A stretch of DNA of 11,377 nt from an uncultured Alphaproteobacteria bacterium (GTDB lineage: Bacteria; Pseudomonadota; Alphaproteobacteria; Rickettsiales; Midichloriaceae), in assembly GCA_903860855.1 (NCBI GenBank), contig CAIOSF010000056.1, forward strand, positions 1 through 11,377, read 5' to 3'. The position numbers and the translations under genes are program-made. The notes below the pieces were generated by a model that did not search any database, was not told the origin of the DNA, and saw only the letters and a list, made by a program, of their open reading frames with translations. This document shows, in pieces, positions 1 through 7,148 of the stretch. Numbering within the stretch: position 1 is the stretch's first letter; each line of letters opens with the position of its first letter.

Positions 1-1
1 A

Positions 2-580
2 GCCAAAGCCATCAAAGCCCAGTATACTGATATGATAAAAGTCCTTACAGAACAGCATGATAACCTCTTAACAACTCTGTGGAAATCCAGCTCCACCTGC
101 AGCAAGATGATGTCAGATACGAGTCTGAAAATCACAATCAATTTGGCGAAAAAGTGCCTTGATCTTGAAATACATTCTGATTGGAAGGTAAGCTGTGATA
201 GAGAGCAGGAAGTGGGAGGACTAAGCATAAAAACAAGCAATAGTGCATTTACAACCACGCCATTTTGCATCGGACAGGAAGATTGTGGAGGTCATTTTGC
301 CAACTCAGCCATGATGCTGCTAGCAAGGCAAATGACTAGCATTCTTGATAAGTGCGATCCAACTGGTATGGGTCTCAAAATAACCAACCAACTAAACGGT
401 CAGATAAGCCATATGAACCGAGACATAACCGGTCTAAGTCAGCAAATAGACTATAAATATGGCAGCAATCATCAGTTTAATCATGAGCAATATCATGAAT
501 TTCATCTAGACATCAAGACAACCGATGTTATCAAGCAAATCCATATGCCGACCCATTCAGATAACGATCCATCAGCTTAA
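2..580 (+). CDS. Hypothetical protein, 5'-truncated by window edge
   Basis: I do not recognise this protein. The frame is open from the first complete codon at position 2, so the ATG at 32 need not be the true start; the codons before it read AKAIKAQYTD, which blends naturally into the rest. Numbering from the ATG at 32 gives 182 residues. It has six cysteines (23, 42, 55, 79, 85, 108), including a C79-x5-C85-x2-H88 cluster. Near the C-terminus are histidines 147, 151, 155 and 158, spaced so they could line one face of a helix. No signal peptide or membrane segment is visible in the part seen. It converges with the minus-strand gene at 531-1116, and the last 50 bases overlap that gene's second half. 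A metal-binding role is possible but is only inferred from the Cys/His pattern. Confidence 0.7.
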   Translation, partial: AKAIKAQYTDMIKVLTEQHDNLLTTLWKSSSTCSKMMSDTSLKITINLAKKCLDLEIHSDWKVSCDREQEVGGLSIKTSNSAFTTTPFCIGQEDCGGHFANSAMMLLARQMTSILDKCDPTGMGLKITNQLNGQISHMNRDITGLSQQIDYKYGSNHQFNHEQYHEFHLDIKTTDVIKQIHMPTHSDNDPSA

Positions 581-824
581 TAATTTTGCCATCAGTTAGA
601 GGCTTATTGCTTATTATAATCATCTCCTCATAAAGACCTACATCTTGGTTATTTTGCTTTTTTTCTACTTTCTTCTCCTGAACGTATTTATTATCATTTT
701 TTTGTTGTTTATTAAGCTTATTTTTTAGTTTTTCAGCCTCGGCTCTGTCCTTTATTATTTGATTATATTTTTTAAAATCATCTGTATCATTAAATATATC
801 CAGTTTGCTATTGAGGTTGCATCT
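531..824 (-). pseudogene. C-terminal half of the frameshifted hypothetical gene, no start of its own
   Basis: On the minus strand this frame is open from about 836 down to a TGA at 531-533. It has no ATG, GTG or TTG before a methionine deep inside it, so it cannot easily be translated alone. It encodes about 97 residues beginning RCNLNSKLDIFNDTDDFKKY. A lysine/glutamine-rich stretch that looks like coiled coil follows, then a C-terminal part containing EEMIIISNKPLTDGKIIKL. The composition matches the neighbouring minus-strand proteins. Adding a single AT unit to the tract just upstream joins it in frame to the ORF ending at 823. The change could be a real mutation, a phase-variable tract or a sequencing error. 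The last 50 bases overlap the convergent gene that ends at 580. Confidence 0.6.
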
Positions 825-1116
825 ATATATAGAGAGGTAGTTTCCCTATTTCTTGTACTTCTTTTTTGCTTAAAATAGGGTTATCGATCGGTATATCATG
901 AACTACTGAAAATAATTTCAAGGAGCATTCCTTGACAAACTGACAATTCCCTATAGTAGGTAGTGTGGGTGGCTTAGCACTAAAATACTCTCGCACAACG
1001 TAACGACCATCTTCTCTAATATACATCTCAATATTGGCTTCTTGTACTTTTCCCCCTTGCCCTTGCAAGGCTTGTACATCTTGTAATTGTTTTACAATAT
1101 CTGGTTGATTTTGCAT
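823..1116 (-). CDS. Hypothetical protein, N-terminal half of a frameshifted gene
   Basis: This frame gives 97 residues from an ATG at 1116 to a TAG at 823. The N-terminus is glutamine-rich, followed by a segment containing YIREDGRYVVREYF and then a mixed alpha/beta-looking stretch with two cysteines. I know no family for it. The stop lies directly after a CT/AT dinucleotide tract, and the next frame continues as plausible protein for about 97 more codons. I therefore read this as the first half of a roughly 195-residue protein. The region before the ATG has only a weak Shine-Dalgarno (GAAGCG). A possible promoter with a perfect TTGACA lies about 57 bases upstream. The gene follows the 684-aa gene on the same strand after a 146-base gap. 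Confidence 0.6.
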   Translation of the reverse strand: MQNQPDIVKQLQDVQALQGQGGKVQEANIEMYIREDGRYVVREYFSAKPPTLPTIGNCQFVKECSLKLFSVVHDIPIDNPILSKKEVQEIGKLPLYI

Positions 1117-1149
1117 TTTCGCTTCATTTTGTTGATAATGATGGCATCA

Positions 1150-1178
1150 ATAGTCATTATTCAACCAATGGTTGTCAA
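1150..1178 (-). promoter_or_regulatory. Possible sigma-70 promoter of the frameshifted gene
   Basis: On the minus strand there is a perfect TTGACA (-35) at 1173-1178. With a 17-base spacer, the -10 is GACTAT at 1150-1155, matching the consensus at only three of six positions. It sits about 34 bases before the ATG at 1116. The weak -10 keeps confidence low. Confidence 0.3.
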
Positions 1179-1262
1179 GCGATTTTACATAAACATTTGC
1201 ATTACTTTTCAAAAGCGCTCCAGACTCCGTTACCTACACTTTTTCGATAATCTACAAGCTTA

Positions 1263-3317
1263 CTAAACCTTGAGATTCTCCTGCTGTTTCTGTGCTTCTT
1301 TCTTCAGACTCTCTTGAGACAACTTATCACAATTTTCCAGTTTAACATCCCTAACATCTTGCTTGATGCCCTTTATCTGATCCTTAAGTTCTTGAAACTT
1401 CTTCTGTTCTTTACCAAGATCTTTTGGCTCAACCTGTAGCTTAGGTTTTTTATCCTCCATCTTCTTCTGGGCTACTTCAATGAACTTGTCCATATCTCCA
1501 TCCTTACGGTCAAACTTATTATTTTCTTCCATCCCTTTAATAATTTTATTAGCCGCTACTTCATCGGGAAGCTGAGCAAATTCACCTCCAACTCTTTTGA
1601 TATTAGCTATCGACCCTTTTGTATGATCATCTACGGCACTTTTAAATGCTTCCCAGCCCTTGCCTTTTTCAGCTTGCGCAGCTTTAACAACCCCAGTGGC
1701 AGTACCGAGTAGACCTCCAGCGACCACCCCCACAGAGCTGCTCGTTATGCGGACAGCATCAGCTACACCAACCATGACTTTTACTGGAGTAGAATTCATA
1801 ATCTCCTTGCTATAAAGAAGCAGAAGTGGAGGACAAAGTAGAGCCATAACACCGATTTGAAGCCATGGAGTTTCTTTTTCTTTCGCCAAGGTCTCAGCGC
1901 TTGGACCAACGATATTGCGCCATATTTCAGTCAATTTACCAGGTTTATCACTACTTAATGCCCCCAATAGAGCCGCGTCTCGGTCACTTTCCTTCATACC
2001 AGCAACTTCTGCGGCGAATCTCTTTTTACCTTCATCTGGCAGATTATTTGCGTTAGTTCTCACCAAGAAACCTGGACCCAAAGCAGCCTGAGCCATCATA
2101 TTGTGAGAGGTTTTATCAAGAGCTGCGTTTAGATCTTTTTCCACCCCCTTAAGAGGATTAATTTCAGCTTTAGATAGATCGCCACCACCATTATTATATA
2201 AGCCAGAGCTTACCATGGCCGACATAGCCTTTTCCATGATCGATTCGCGAGCCGCGATCATGCTCTTGCTGCTCTTATCATCGGTATTTATGAGAAGTTT
2301 CTCGATTTTTTTTGGACTCATACCAGAACGAGCCAAAAGCTCATAAGCTAAAAGACCTTGCATCTGTTCAAGGGCTTCTTTCTGTCCATCTCTGTTCTTA
2401 GCATCCTTTGCCTTATTGAAGGAGTTGGTGATGGCATCAATTCTATCAGATGTCTTGCTAGCTCCGCTATTATCTAATTTGAAAGCTGTGCTCTTTGAAG
2501 ATTCTACCTCCTTTTTCTTCTTATCAGTAGTATCACCTTTTTTAAGATCATTAGCCTGAGGAGCATGTTCTGGTGCTTGTTGCAGCTCAGCTTGTTTCCT
2601 TTGCTCTTCTTTCTCGCGAAAGTTGACTAATTTAACCTGTAGCTCATCAAATTTATCTTGACCTTGCTGGTTAGCATCACCTACTGTTGGCGTTTTGAAT
2701 ATAGGCATATTCAACATAGTGCTCGTATCAGCATTCGCATTAGGAATATCCTTCATCTTATCAGCATACAATTTGGCAAGCCTGAGACTCTCTGCTGCTG
2801 CTAGTGCTTCCACTCCTTCAAGACCTATATCAACATCTTGCCCGTCTTGCCCTCTTAGCCCCTCAACCGAATCGCACAATAATTTCACATCGCCGTATGA
2901 TCTTAGGAATTCCTGCCTTCCTTCTTCCCTCTTCCGTTCCTGATCCGCCTCAATGCCTTCCCCTGCTTCAGCGAGTTCTATACCAATTTCCATCATGCGA
3001 AGATAGGCTTTACGTAAGACATCAGGGGAAACAAATCGCAACTTACCGCTAGATGATAGGTTGTCCAGAAGGAGACTCAGATCAAAATTTGCATCAGCAT
3101 CCATCTGCATGCCGTCGATTTGTTGATCAGCATCCTGTTGGGGAGATAAGATAGATTGAATCTTTTTGTCTATGGCCCTAGTAATGATATCATCTGATGG
3201 TTTGGGAGGTAACTCATCAGGATTTTTTTTAAAAAGTATACCAATAATAGCTTTCTTAGCTTCTTCTTTGGCATTTACATCATTGCCATTCAATAGGTTA
3301 TTCATCATATAAGACAC
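1263..3317 (-). CDS. Hypothetical membrane-inserting protein with glycine zipper (684 aa)
   Basis: I do not recognise this protein. The longest frame begins with a GTG at 3317; ATGs three and four codons later (3308, 3305) are alternatives, and none has a clear Shine-Dalgarno. Most of the protein is hydrophilic and rich in Lys, Glu, Asp, Gln and Ala. Residues 1-200 look helical. Residues 225-290 are highly charged, with a KKKKE run and probable coiled coil or disorder. Residues 291-470 are again helical. Residues 485-502 form a hydrophobic segment (WLQIGVMALLCPPLLLLY). Residues 512-546 form a second apolar, Gly/Val/Ala-rich helix whose glycines 530, 534, 538 and 542 make a GxxxGxxxGxxxG zipper. 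The last 85 residues are Lys/Glu/Gln-rich. There is no signal peptide. A hydrophobic hairpin in an otherwise charged protein recalls secreted proteins that insert in host membranes, but this is inference. Confidence 0.8.
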   Translation of the reverse strand: MSYMMNNLLNGNDVNAKEEAKKAIIGILFKKNPDELPPKPSDDIITRAIDKKIQSILSPQQDADQQIDGMQMDADANFDLSLLLDNLSSSGKLRFVSPDVLRKAYLRMMEIGIELAEAGEGIEADQERKREEGRQEFLRSYGDVKLLCDSVEGLRGQDGQDVDIGLEGVEALAAAESLRLAKLYADKMKDIPNANADTSTMLNMPIFKTPTVGDANQQGQDKFDELQVKLVNFREKEEQRKQAELQQAPEHAPQANDLKKGDTTDKKKKEVESSKSTAFKLDNSGASKTSDRIDAITNSFNKAKDAKNRDGQKEALEQMQGLLAYELLARSGMSPKKIEKLLINTDDKSSKSMIAARESIMEKAMSAMVSSGLYNNGGGDLSKAEINPLKGVEKDLNAALDKTSHNMMAQAALGPGFLVRTNANNLPDEGKKRFAAEVAGMKESDRDAALLGALSSDKPGKLTEIWRNIVGPSAETLAKEKETPWLQIGVMALLCPPLLLLYSKEIMNSTPVKVMVGVADAVRITSSSVGVVAGGLLGTATGVVKAAQAEKGKGWEAFKSAVDDHTKGSIANIKRVGGEFAQLPDEVAANKIIKGMEENNKFDRKDGDMDKFIEVAQKKMEDKKPKLQVEPKDLGKEQKKFQELKDQIKGIKQDVRDVKLENCDKLSQESLKKEAQKQQENLKV

Positions 3318-3351
3318 TCATCAGTAGTTCGTTTAGTAATTCATCGATTGT

Positions 3352-3381
3352 ATTATATACCAATTATTGGCTGGCTCTTAA
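3352..3381 (-). promoter_or_regulatory. Putative sigma-70 promoter of the 684-aa gene
   Basis: On the minus strand a perfect TATAAT lies at 3352-3357. TTAAGA at 3376-3381 (four of six matches to TTGACA) is 18 bases before it. The -10 is about 35 bases before the GTG start. It falls in the 90-base gap after the 312-aa gene, suggesting the 684-aa gene can be transcribed on its own. Confidence 0.5.
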
Positions 3382-3407
3382 TCTTATTTCTTTACTCATT
3401 TCATGGC

Positions 3408-4346
3408 TTACTTCTTTGATGGTGTTGGTGAAGTAAAAGCCTTACTGTTTTGTGCAGCTTTTGTTTCCGCTACTGCTTTTGAATCAATATTATCCCCTAC
3501 AGCTCCTTTAGATCCTCCTTCAATCGCCTTGCTTATTGAAGTCGTTTCTACTACCTGCATAGTATCCAAACCACACCCCTCAGCCTTAAGACCTTTGATG
3601 ATGTCTGCCATTTTATCGGATGGTGGTGCAGCTTTTTCTTGCTCTGGTGCCTCTTTCTGTTTTTCTTGTTCCTTTGTTTTGTCTAGATCTTTTTCTTCTT
3701 TCCCCACTTCTTTATCTTTATTTTCTCCATCTTTTTCTACTCCCTCATCTTTGCCCTTATCCTTACCAATTGGTTTCTCAAGATATTCTTTTAACTGCTC
3801 TGTAATTTCAGTCAGAACTCCACTGATAACGCGAGGATCTCCTGGTCCTTCCTTTTCAATCCCTTCCTCTTTTTGTTCTTTGTCTTTTTCTTGCTTCATT
3901 TGCCTATTTAAATCCATAGATTTTGTACCTATGGCCTGCTTGATGCTATTCCCCACCTCAACAGCTGATTGATTATCACCTTTTGCTTTCTCAAATGAGC
4001 TTTTATCCATGCAGGACTCGGCCATCTTAAAAAGATTATCCTCTTTTGGAGTTCTATCTTTAGCATTGGCGATATCACCAAAGTCCCTAGTTGCTTCTAA
4101 ATCTGTTCTATCTAGCTCTTTCAGCTGATCAACCGTTTTGGACATAGAAGCACCTATTGCTCCGACCCTATCAGGGTTGATTTCTGCCATTTGTTCCATG
4201 CTTGACAAAAATCCTGGATTAGCCTCTAGCATTGTATCCAGCATTTTAGCCGCATGCTGAAATGATAGATTTAAAGTTTCTGCAGATGTATCTAACATAA
4301 TCCAAGTTTCACTAGTAATACTCTGAGTATTATTGTACACCACCAT
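3408..4346 (-). CDS. Hypothetical Lys/Glu-rich protein (312 aa)
   Basis: I do not recognise this protein. Residues 1-145 are of ordinary composition and mostly helix-forming, with methionine-rich stretches (MLDTMLEANPGFLSSMEQMAE). Residues 150-240 are a low-complexity block dominated by Lys, Glu and Asp, interrupted by a short normal segment at about 170-192 (GDPRVISGVLTEITEQLKEY). The last 70 residues are less charged and end with a Ser/Pro/Lys tail. No signal peptide or membrane segment is visible. The ATG at 4346 has no good Shine-Dalgarno; Met17 (4298) is an alternative start, also with only a weak one. It lies 138 bases after lpxC on the same strand and shares its charged style with the 684-aa protein and the frameshifted gene downstream. 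The long purine-rich coding strand produces a mirror-image open frame on the plus strand. Confidence 0.75.
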   Translation of the reverse strand: MVVYNNTQSITSETWIMLDTSAETLNLSFQHAAKMLDTMLEANPGFLSSMEQMAEINPDRVGAIGASMSKTVDQLKELDRTDLEATRDFGDIANAKDRTPKEDNLFKMAESCMDKSSFEKAKGDNQSAVEVGNSIKQAIGTKSMDLNRQMKQEKDKEQKEEGIEKEGPGDPRVISGVLTEITEQLKEYLEKPIGKDKGKDEGVEKDGENKDKEVGKEEKDLDKTKEQEKQKEAPEQEKAAPPSDKMADIIKGLKAEGCGLDTMQVVETTSISKAIEGGSKGAVGDNIDSKAVAETKAAQNSKAFTSPTPSKK

Positions 4347-4484
4347 ATGGGATAAAGACTATAAAAATACCCGTGTGATACAAATTTCCGAATTTTAAAT
4401 AATGCCATGAGAAAAGAATGACCCATAATCAAGCTACATGAGCGAGGGCTAAGCAGTAGTTAATAGCGAGAATTATATCAGACA

Positions 4485-5357
4485 CTATTCTTTGATATAA
4501 GAATGAGGATCGGCAAAAAGGGCTTTTAAAGCATCATTATGCAAGGAATGTCCGCTTTTATGCGCCTTTATTTTGCATATGAGACGGTGACCTGTCAGAT
4601 ACATATCGCCTATACAATCAAGAATTTTATGACGAACAAACTCATCATCGTATCTCAAGCCTTCGGGATTTAAGATTTTCGTCTCATCTAACCCTATAGC
4701 ATTCTCCAATGACGCTCCCTTCGAGCACCCCCTTGCCTGTAAAGTCTCTAGATCTTTGATAAAACCAAATGTGCGCGCTCCTCCTATTTTCTCGCAAAAT
4801 AGGTCATTTCTATCATCAAAAGTCAAAGTTTGAACACCAATGGATGGATGGGTAAAATCAATAGTCATATCAATGAGTAGCCCGTTACAATCATCATTCG
4901 GCAGTAGTTCAACGAACTTATCACCAGATTCTACTCTAATGGGTTTAATAAGCTTGATGTAGAGTCTGGCTTGGTTCTGCTCAATGGTACCAATTTTCTG
5001 AAGAGTATCTATAAAGCACTTAGAGCTACCATCCATTATCGGGATTTCAGGACCATCTACTGCTATTAGAGCGTTATCTATGCCACATCCCCATAAGGCC
5101 GCGATTAGATGCTCTATTGTTGATATTGAGGCACCGTGAGCATTCGCTATTACTGTGCACATGGTTGTATTTACAACGGCATCATACTGTGCCTTGATCG
5201 CATTCTCGACTTGACCACCATTCGCCTGATCAAGATCTGACCGATAGAAAATGATGCCATGGTCTGCTGGGGCAGGGTGAATCACAATCATAATGTTCGA
5301 ACTAGTATGTCCTCCAACTCCCTTGAATACAGCTTGTTGTGCCAATGTTCGTTGCAT
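4485..5357 (-). CDS. lpxC: UDP-3-O-acyl-N-acetylglucosamine deacetylase LpxC
   Basis: LpxC is the zinc-dependent deacetylase that makes the committed step of lipid A synthesis in the cytoplasm. Numbering from the ATG at 5357 (290 aa), the family signature STIEHLIAAL holds the catalytic Glu82 and zinc ligand His83. RHKILD holds zinc ligands His243 and Asp247, and HKSGH holds the catalytic His270. The spacings match E. coli Glu78, His79, His238, Asp242 and His265. I prefer the start at 5357 because the product then begins MQRTL like its relatives, and GAGGGAT lies eight bases upstream. A longer frame from 5384 adds nine residues but overlaps the permease by 23 bases. The start lies four bases after the permease stop, so the two are probably translationally coupled. 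The length is slightly under E. coli LpxC (305 aa). All key residues are present, so it should be active. Confidence 0.96.
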   Translation of the reverse strand: MQRTLAQQAVFKGVGGHTSSNIMIVIHPAPADHGIIFYRSDLDQANGGQVENAIKAQYDAVVNTTMCTVIANAHGASISTIEHLIAALWGCGIDNALIAVDGPEIPIMDGSSKCFIDTLQKIGTIEQNQARLYIKLIKPIRVESGDKFVELLPNDDCNGLLIDMTIDFTHPSIGVQTLTFDDRNDLFCEKIGGARTFGFIKDLETLQARGCSKGASLENAIGLDETKILNPEGLRYDDEFVRHKILDCIGDMYLTGHRLICKIKAHKSGHSLHNDALKALFADPHSYIKE

Positions 5358-5361
5358 TTGC

Positions 5362-6828
5362 TTATCCCTCACCGTGCTGCCCATCGCTCTCTAGGGCACT
5401 GTGTTTTTGCCCATAAATCAGATAAAATCCTATAGCTAATAGTACCAGGGCAGCAAAATAAACGTACACCATACTATCAGGCATACCAGCAAGAATTTGG
5501 ATAAACAGCAGAATACCAAAAGCAGGAATCCACGGCATTCCGGGACACTTGAAGACCCGCGGCCTATTCGGTTCTTTATAATGGAGGTAAATCGCAGCGA
5601 AGCTAACTATCGCGAATGTTACGATAATACAAAAATTACTTAATTGCACTATCTTCTCCAATGGTAGGGTAGCTCCCATCAGCCCAACGATCACTCCAAC
5701 TATTACAGTGGCAATATATGGTGTTTTATATACTGGATGGAGCTTTGCAAGGAATTTTGGTAATAAACCATCATTTGTTACTGTATATATCACCCTCGCC
5801 ACACCATAAGACATGACCAAAACAACGGACGTCAATCCTGCCACAGCTCCTATTTTGACAACAAAAGCAAACCAGGGCAATCCCATCTTATCAACAGCTA
5901 AAGCAATTGGTTGAGCTACATTAAGCTCCTTATAATTTACTATACCAGTTAAAACACCAGAAACAAGTATGTATGTGAGCATACAAATGAACAGAGAGCC
6001 CAGTATCCCGATCGGTAGATCTTTTTGGGGATTTTTAGCTTCCTGGGCAGCAGTAGCTACGGTATCAAAGCCACTATAAGCAAGAAACACCATGGACGCA
6101 CCTCCCACAATACCAGACCAACCAAATTGGCCAAATGTTCCGGTATTTTCTGGGATGAATGGCACCCAATTACTTGGATCAACTTTAGTAATGCCTATAA
6201 CCACAAAAAAGAATAAAACCGACATTTTTATGAGGACGACTATGGTATTCATGATGGATGAACCATGGACTCCTCGGTACAGAACCAAAGCTACGAATAT
6301 AGCTATAAAAAACGCTGGCAAGTTAAATATTGCCGTTACTGTCCTGCCATCTGGTAGCTGCACTACTTTCCCAGTTGTATTCGCTATAATGGCCGGTATA
6401 TGTATTCCCACATCAGACAGCATGGACACGGCATACCCAGACCAACCACTTGAAACTGAGGCAACTACAGAAAATGTCCCAACTATCATCAAGAAAGAGA
6501 CGATAGCAGCGGCTAGCTCTCCAAGGGTAGCATATATAAAAGTATAAGCGCTGCCGGATACTGGAATCATTGATGATAGTTCGGCATAACACAATCCCGC
6601 GCAGGCGCAGGCCAATCCACTTAAGGCAAATGACAATACAACAGCTGCGCCCGCACTCTGGCTAGCCGCTGTTCCTGTTAAAACAAAAATCCCCGCTCCT
6701 ATTATCGCCCCTATACCAAGTAAAATTAACTGAAATGCATTCAGTGAACGCACCAGATTGTTCGAAGATTCTGCTTGACGAACCATTAGTTCGATAGACT
6801 TTCGCCTGAAGTATTTTTTAGGTAACAT
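5362..6828 (-). CDS. APC-superfamily amino acid permease (CAT-like)
   Basis: This is an inner-membrane amino acid transporter with about 12 transmembrane helices in 488 residues, a normal length for bacterial members of the cationic amino acid transporter-like branch of the APC superfamily. The first helix carries the substrate-binding motif GIGAIIGAGIFVLTG (38-52). YAELSSMIPVSGSAY (81-95) follows helix 2. The helix 6 region holds FLAYSGFDTVATAAQEAKNP (248-267), running into the conserved cytoplasmic loop QKDLPIGI. The substrate cannot be read from sequence. For a host-dependent bacterium, import of host amino acids is the natural role. The ATG at 6828 has an AAAAGGAA Shine-Dalgarno about ten bases upstream, which supports it over Met15. 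It is the first gene of an operon with lpxC. A perfect inverted repeat lies 74-97 bases upstream of its start and may be an operator. Confidence 0.93.
   Translation of the reverse strand: MLPKKYFRRKSIELMVRQAESSNNLVRSLNAFQLILLGIGAIIGAGIFVLTGTAASQSAGAAVVLSFALSGLACACAGLCYAELSSMIPVSGSAYTFIYATLGELAAAIVSFLMIVGTFSVVASVSSGWSGYAVSMLSDVGIHIPAIIANTTGKVVQLPDGRTVTAIFNLPAFFIAIFVALVLYRGVHGSSIMNTIVVLIKMSVLFFFVVIGITKVDPSNWVPFIPENTGTFGQFGWSGIVGGASMVFLAYSGFDTVATAAQEAKNPQKDLPIGILGSLFICMLTYILVSGVLTGIVNYKELNVAQPIALAVDKMGLPWFAFVVKIGAVAGLTSVVLVMSYGVARVIYTVTNDGLLPKFLAKLHPVYKTPYIATVIVGVIVGLMGATLPLEKIVQLSNFCIIVTFAIVSFAAIYLHYKEPNRPRVFKCPGMPWIPAFGILLFIQILAGMPDSMVYVYFAALVLLAIGFYLIYGQKHSALESDGQHGEG
5366..5373 (-). promoter_or_regulatory. 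Ribosome binding site deciding the lpxC start
   Basis: The minus strand reads GGTGAGGG here, eight bases before the ATG at 5357 and inside the last codons of the permease. No comparable site precedes the upstream ATG at 5384, so this favours the shorter LpxC. Confidence 0.7.
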
Positions 6829-6865
6829 TGCGTTAAATTCCTTTTCACTTTAAATTGATTTGTTA

Positions 6866-6878
6866 CGCTTAAAAAGCG
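6866..6878. repeat. Short inverted repeat in the permease leader
   Basis: CGCTT and AAGCG flank an AAA loop, 38-50 bases upstream of the permease ATG. It has no U-run. It is a weak 5-bp stem and may be chance. Confidence 0.25.
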
Positions 6879-6901
6879 CAATAAATATCGAATAAACCAG
6901 C

Positions 6902-6925
6902 AATACAAGTGAATACACTTGTATT
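6902..6925. promoter_or_regulatory. Perfect 10-bp inverted repeat, candidate operator
   Basis: AATACAAGTG and CACTTGTATT are exact reverse complements separated by AATA. The dyad lies 74-97 bases before the permease start and about 290 bases before groES. On the minus strand its near half contains TTGTAT, which with a 17-base spacer precedes TTTATT (6880-6885), a weak -35/-10 pair for the permease. No T-run follows on either side, so an operator fits better than a terminator. The binding protein is unknown. Confidence 0.5.
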
Positions 6926-6977
6926 AGACTTCGTAACACCACCTCACTAATCGAAGACACTCGGGGAAATATACAGT

Positions 6978-7017
6978 AATTAGGCTATAAAGGCAACAAT
7001 TAGGCTGTGGACGCAAC
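6978..7017. repeat. Two tandem copies of a 20-bp unit
   Basis: Units at 6978-6997 and 6998-7017 both begin AATTAGGCT and end GCAAC, matching at 16 of 20 positions. They lie between the inverted repeat and groES. They could be duplicated protein-binding sites or an old local duplication. Confidence 0.6.
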
Positions 7018-7051
7018 CTTTAATTTTGCGCGTTATTGCATTATATGACCA

Positions 7052-7065
7052 TTATATTAATATAA
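7052..7065. repeat. 14-bp AT-only palindrome
   Basis: TTATATTAATATAA is its own reverse complement. In such AT-rich spacer this can arise by chance. It lies about 150 bases upstream of groES. Confidence 0.25.
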
Positions 7066-7148
7066 CGAATTACTAATAATGACTACTCTGCGATCTAGGC
7101 CCAGGGGCAATTAGCATCAGTAGAATTAATATTTTTGTTAACCTGCCT

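Noticed and set aside
823..840. Programmed ribosomal frameshift in the split gene
   Set aside because: The tract does not resemble a known slippery site and no stimulating structure is evident. Dinucleotide slippage in the DNA or a read error explains it more simply.
1117..1262. 7-bp inverted repeat ATAATGA/TCATTAT near 1135-1160
   Set aside because: The arms are short and AT-rich with a 12-base spacing, expected by chance in this spacer.
1485..1520. EF-hand-like stretch DRKDGDMD in the 684-aa protein (603-610)
   Set aside because: Counting from the glycine, acidic residues do not fall at the calcium-ligand positions of an EF-hand.
1957..3317. Shadow frames on the plus strand within the 684-aa gene
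   Set aside because: They have no ribosome sites, and their composition reflects the opposite strand of a charged protein.
3403..3972. Long plus-strand frame of 189 codons opposite the 312-aa gene
   Set aside because: It mirrors the Lys/Glu-rich coding strand, giving Ser/Phe/Leu-rich low-complexity sequence, and has no ribosome site or family character.
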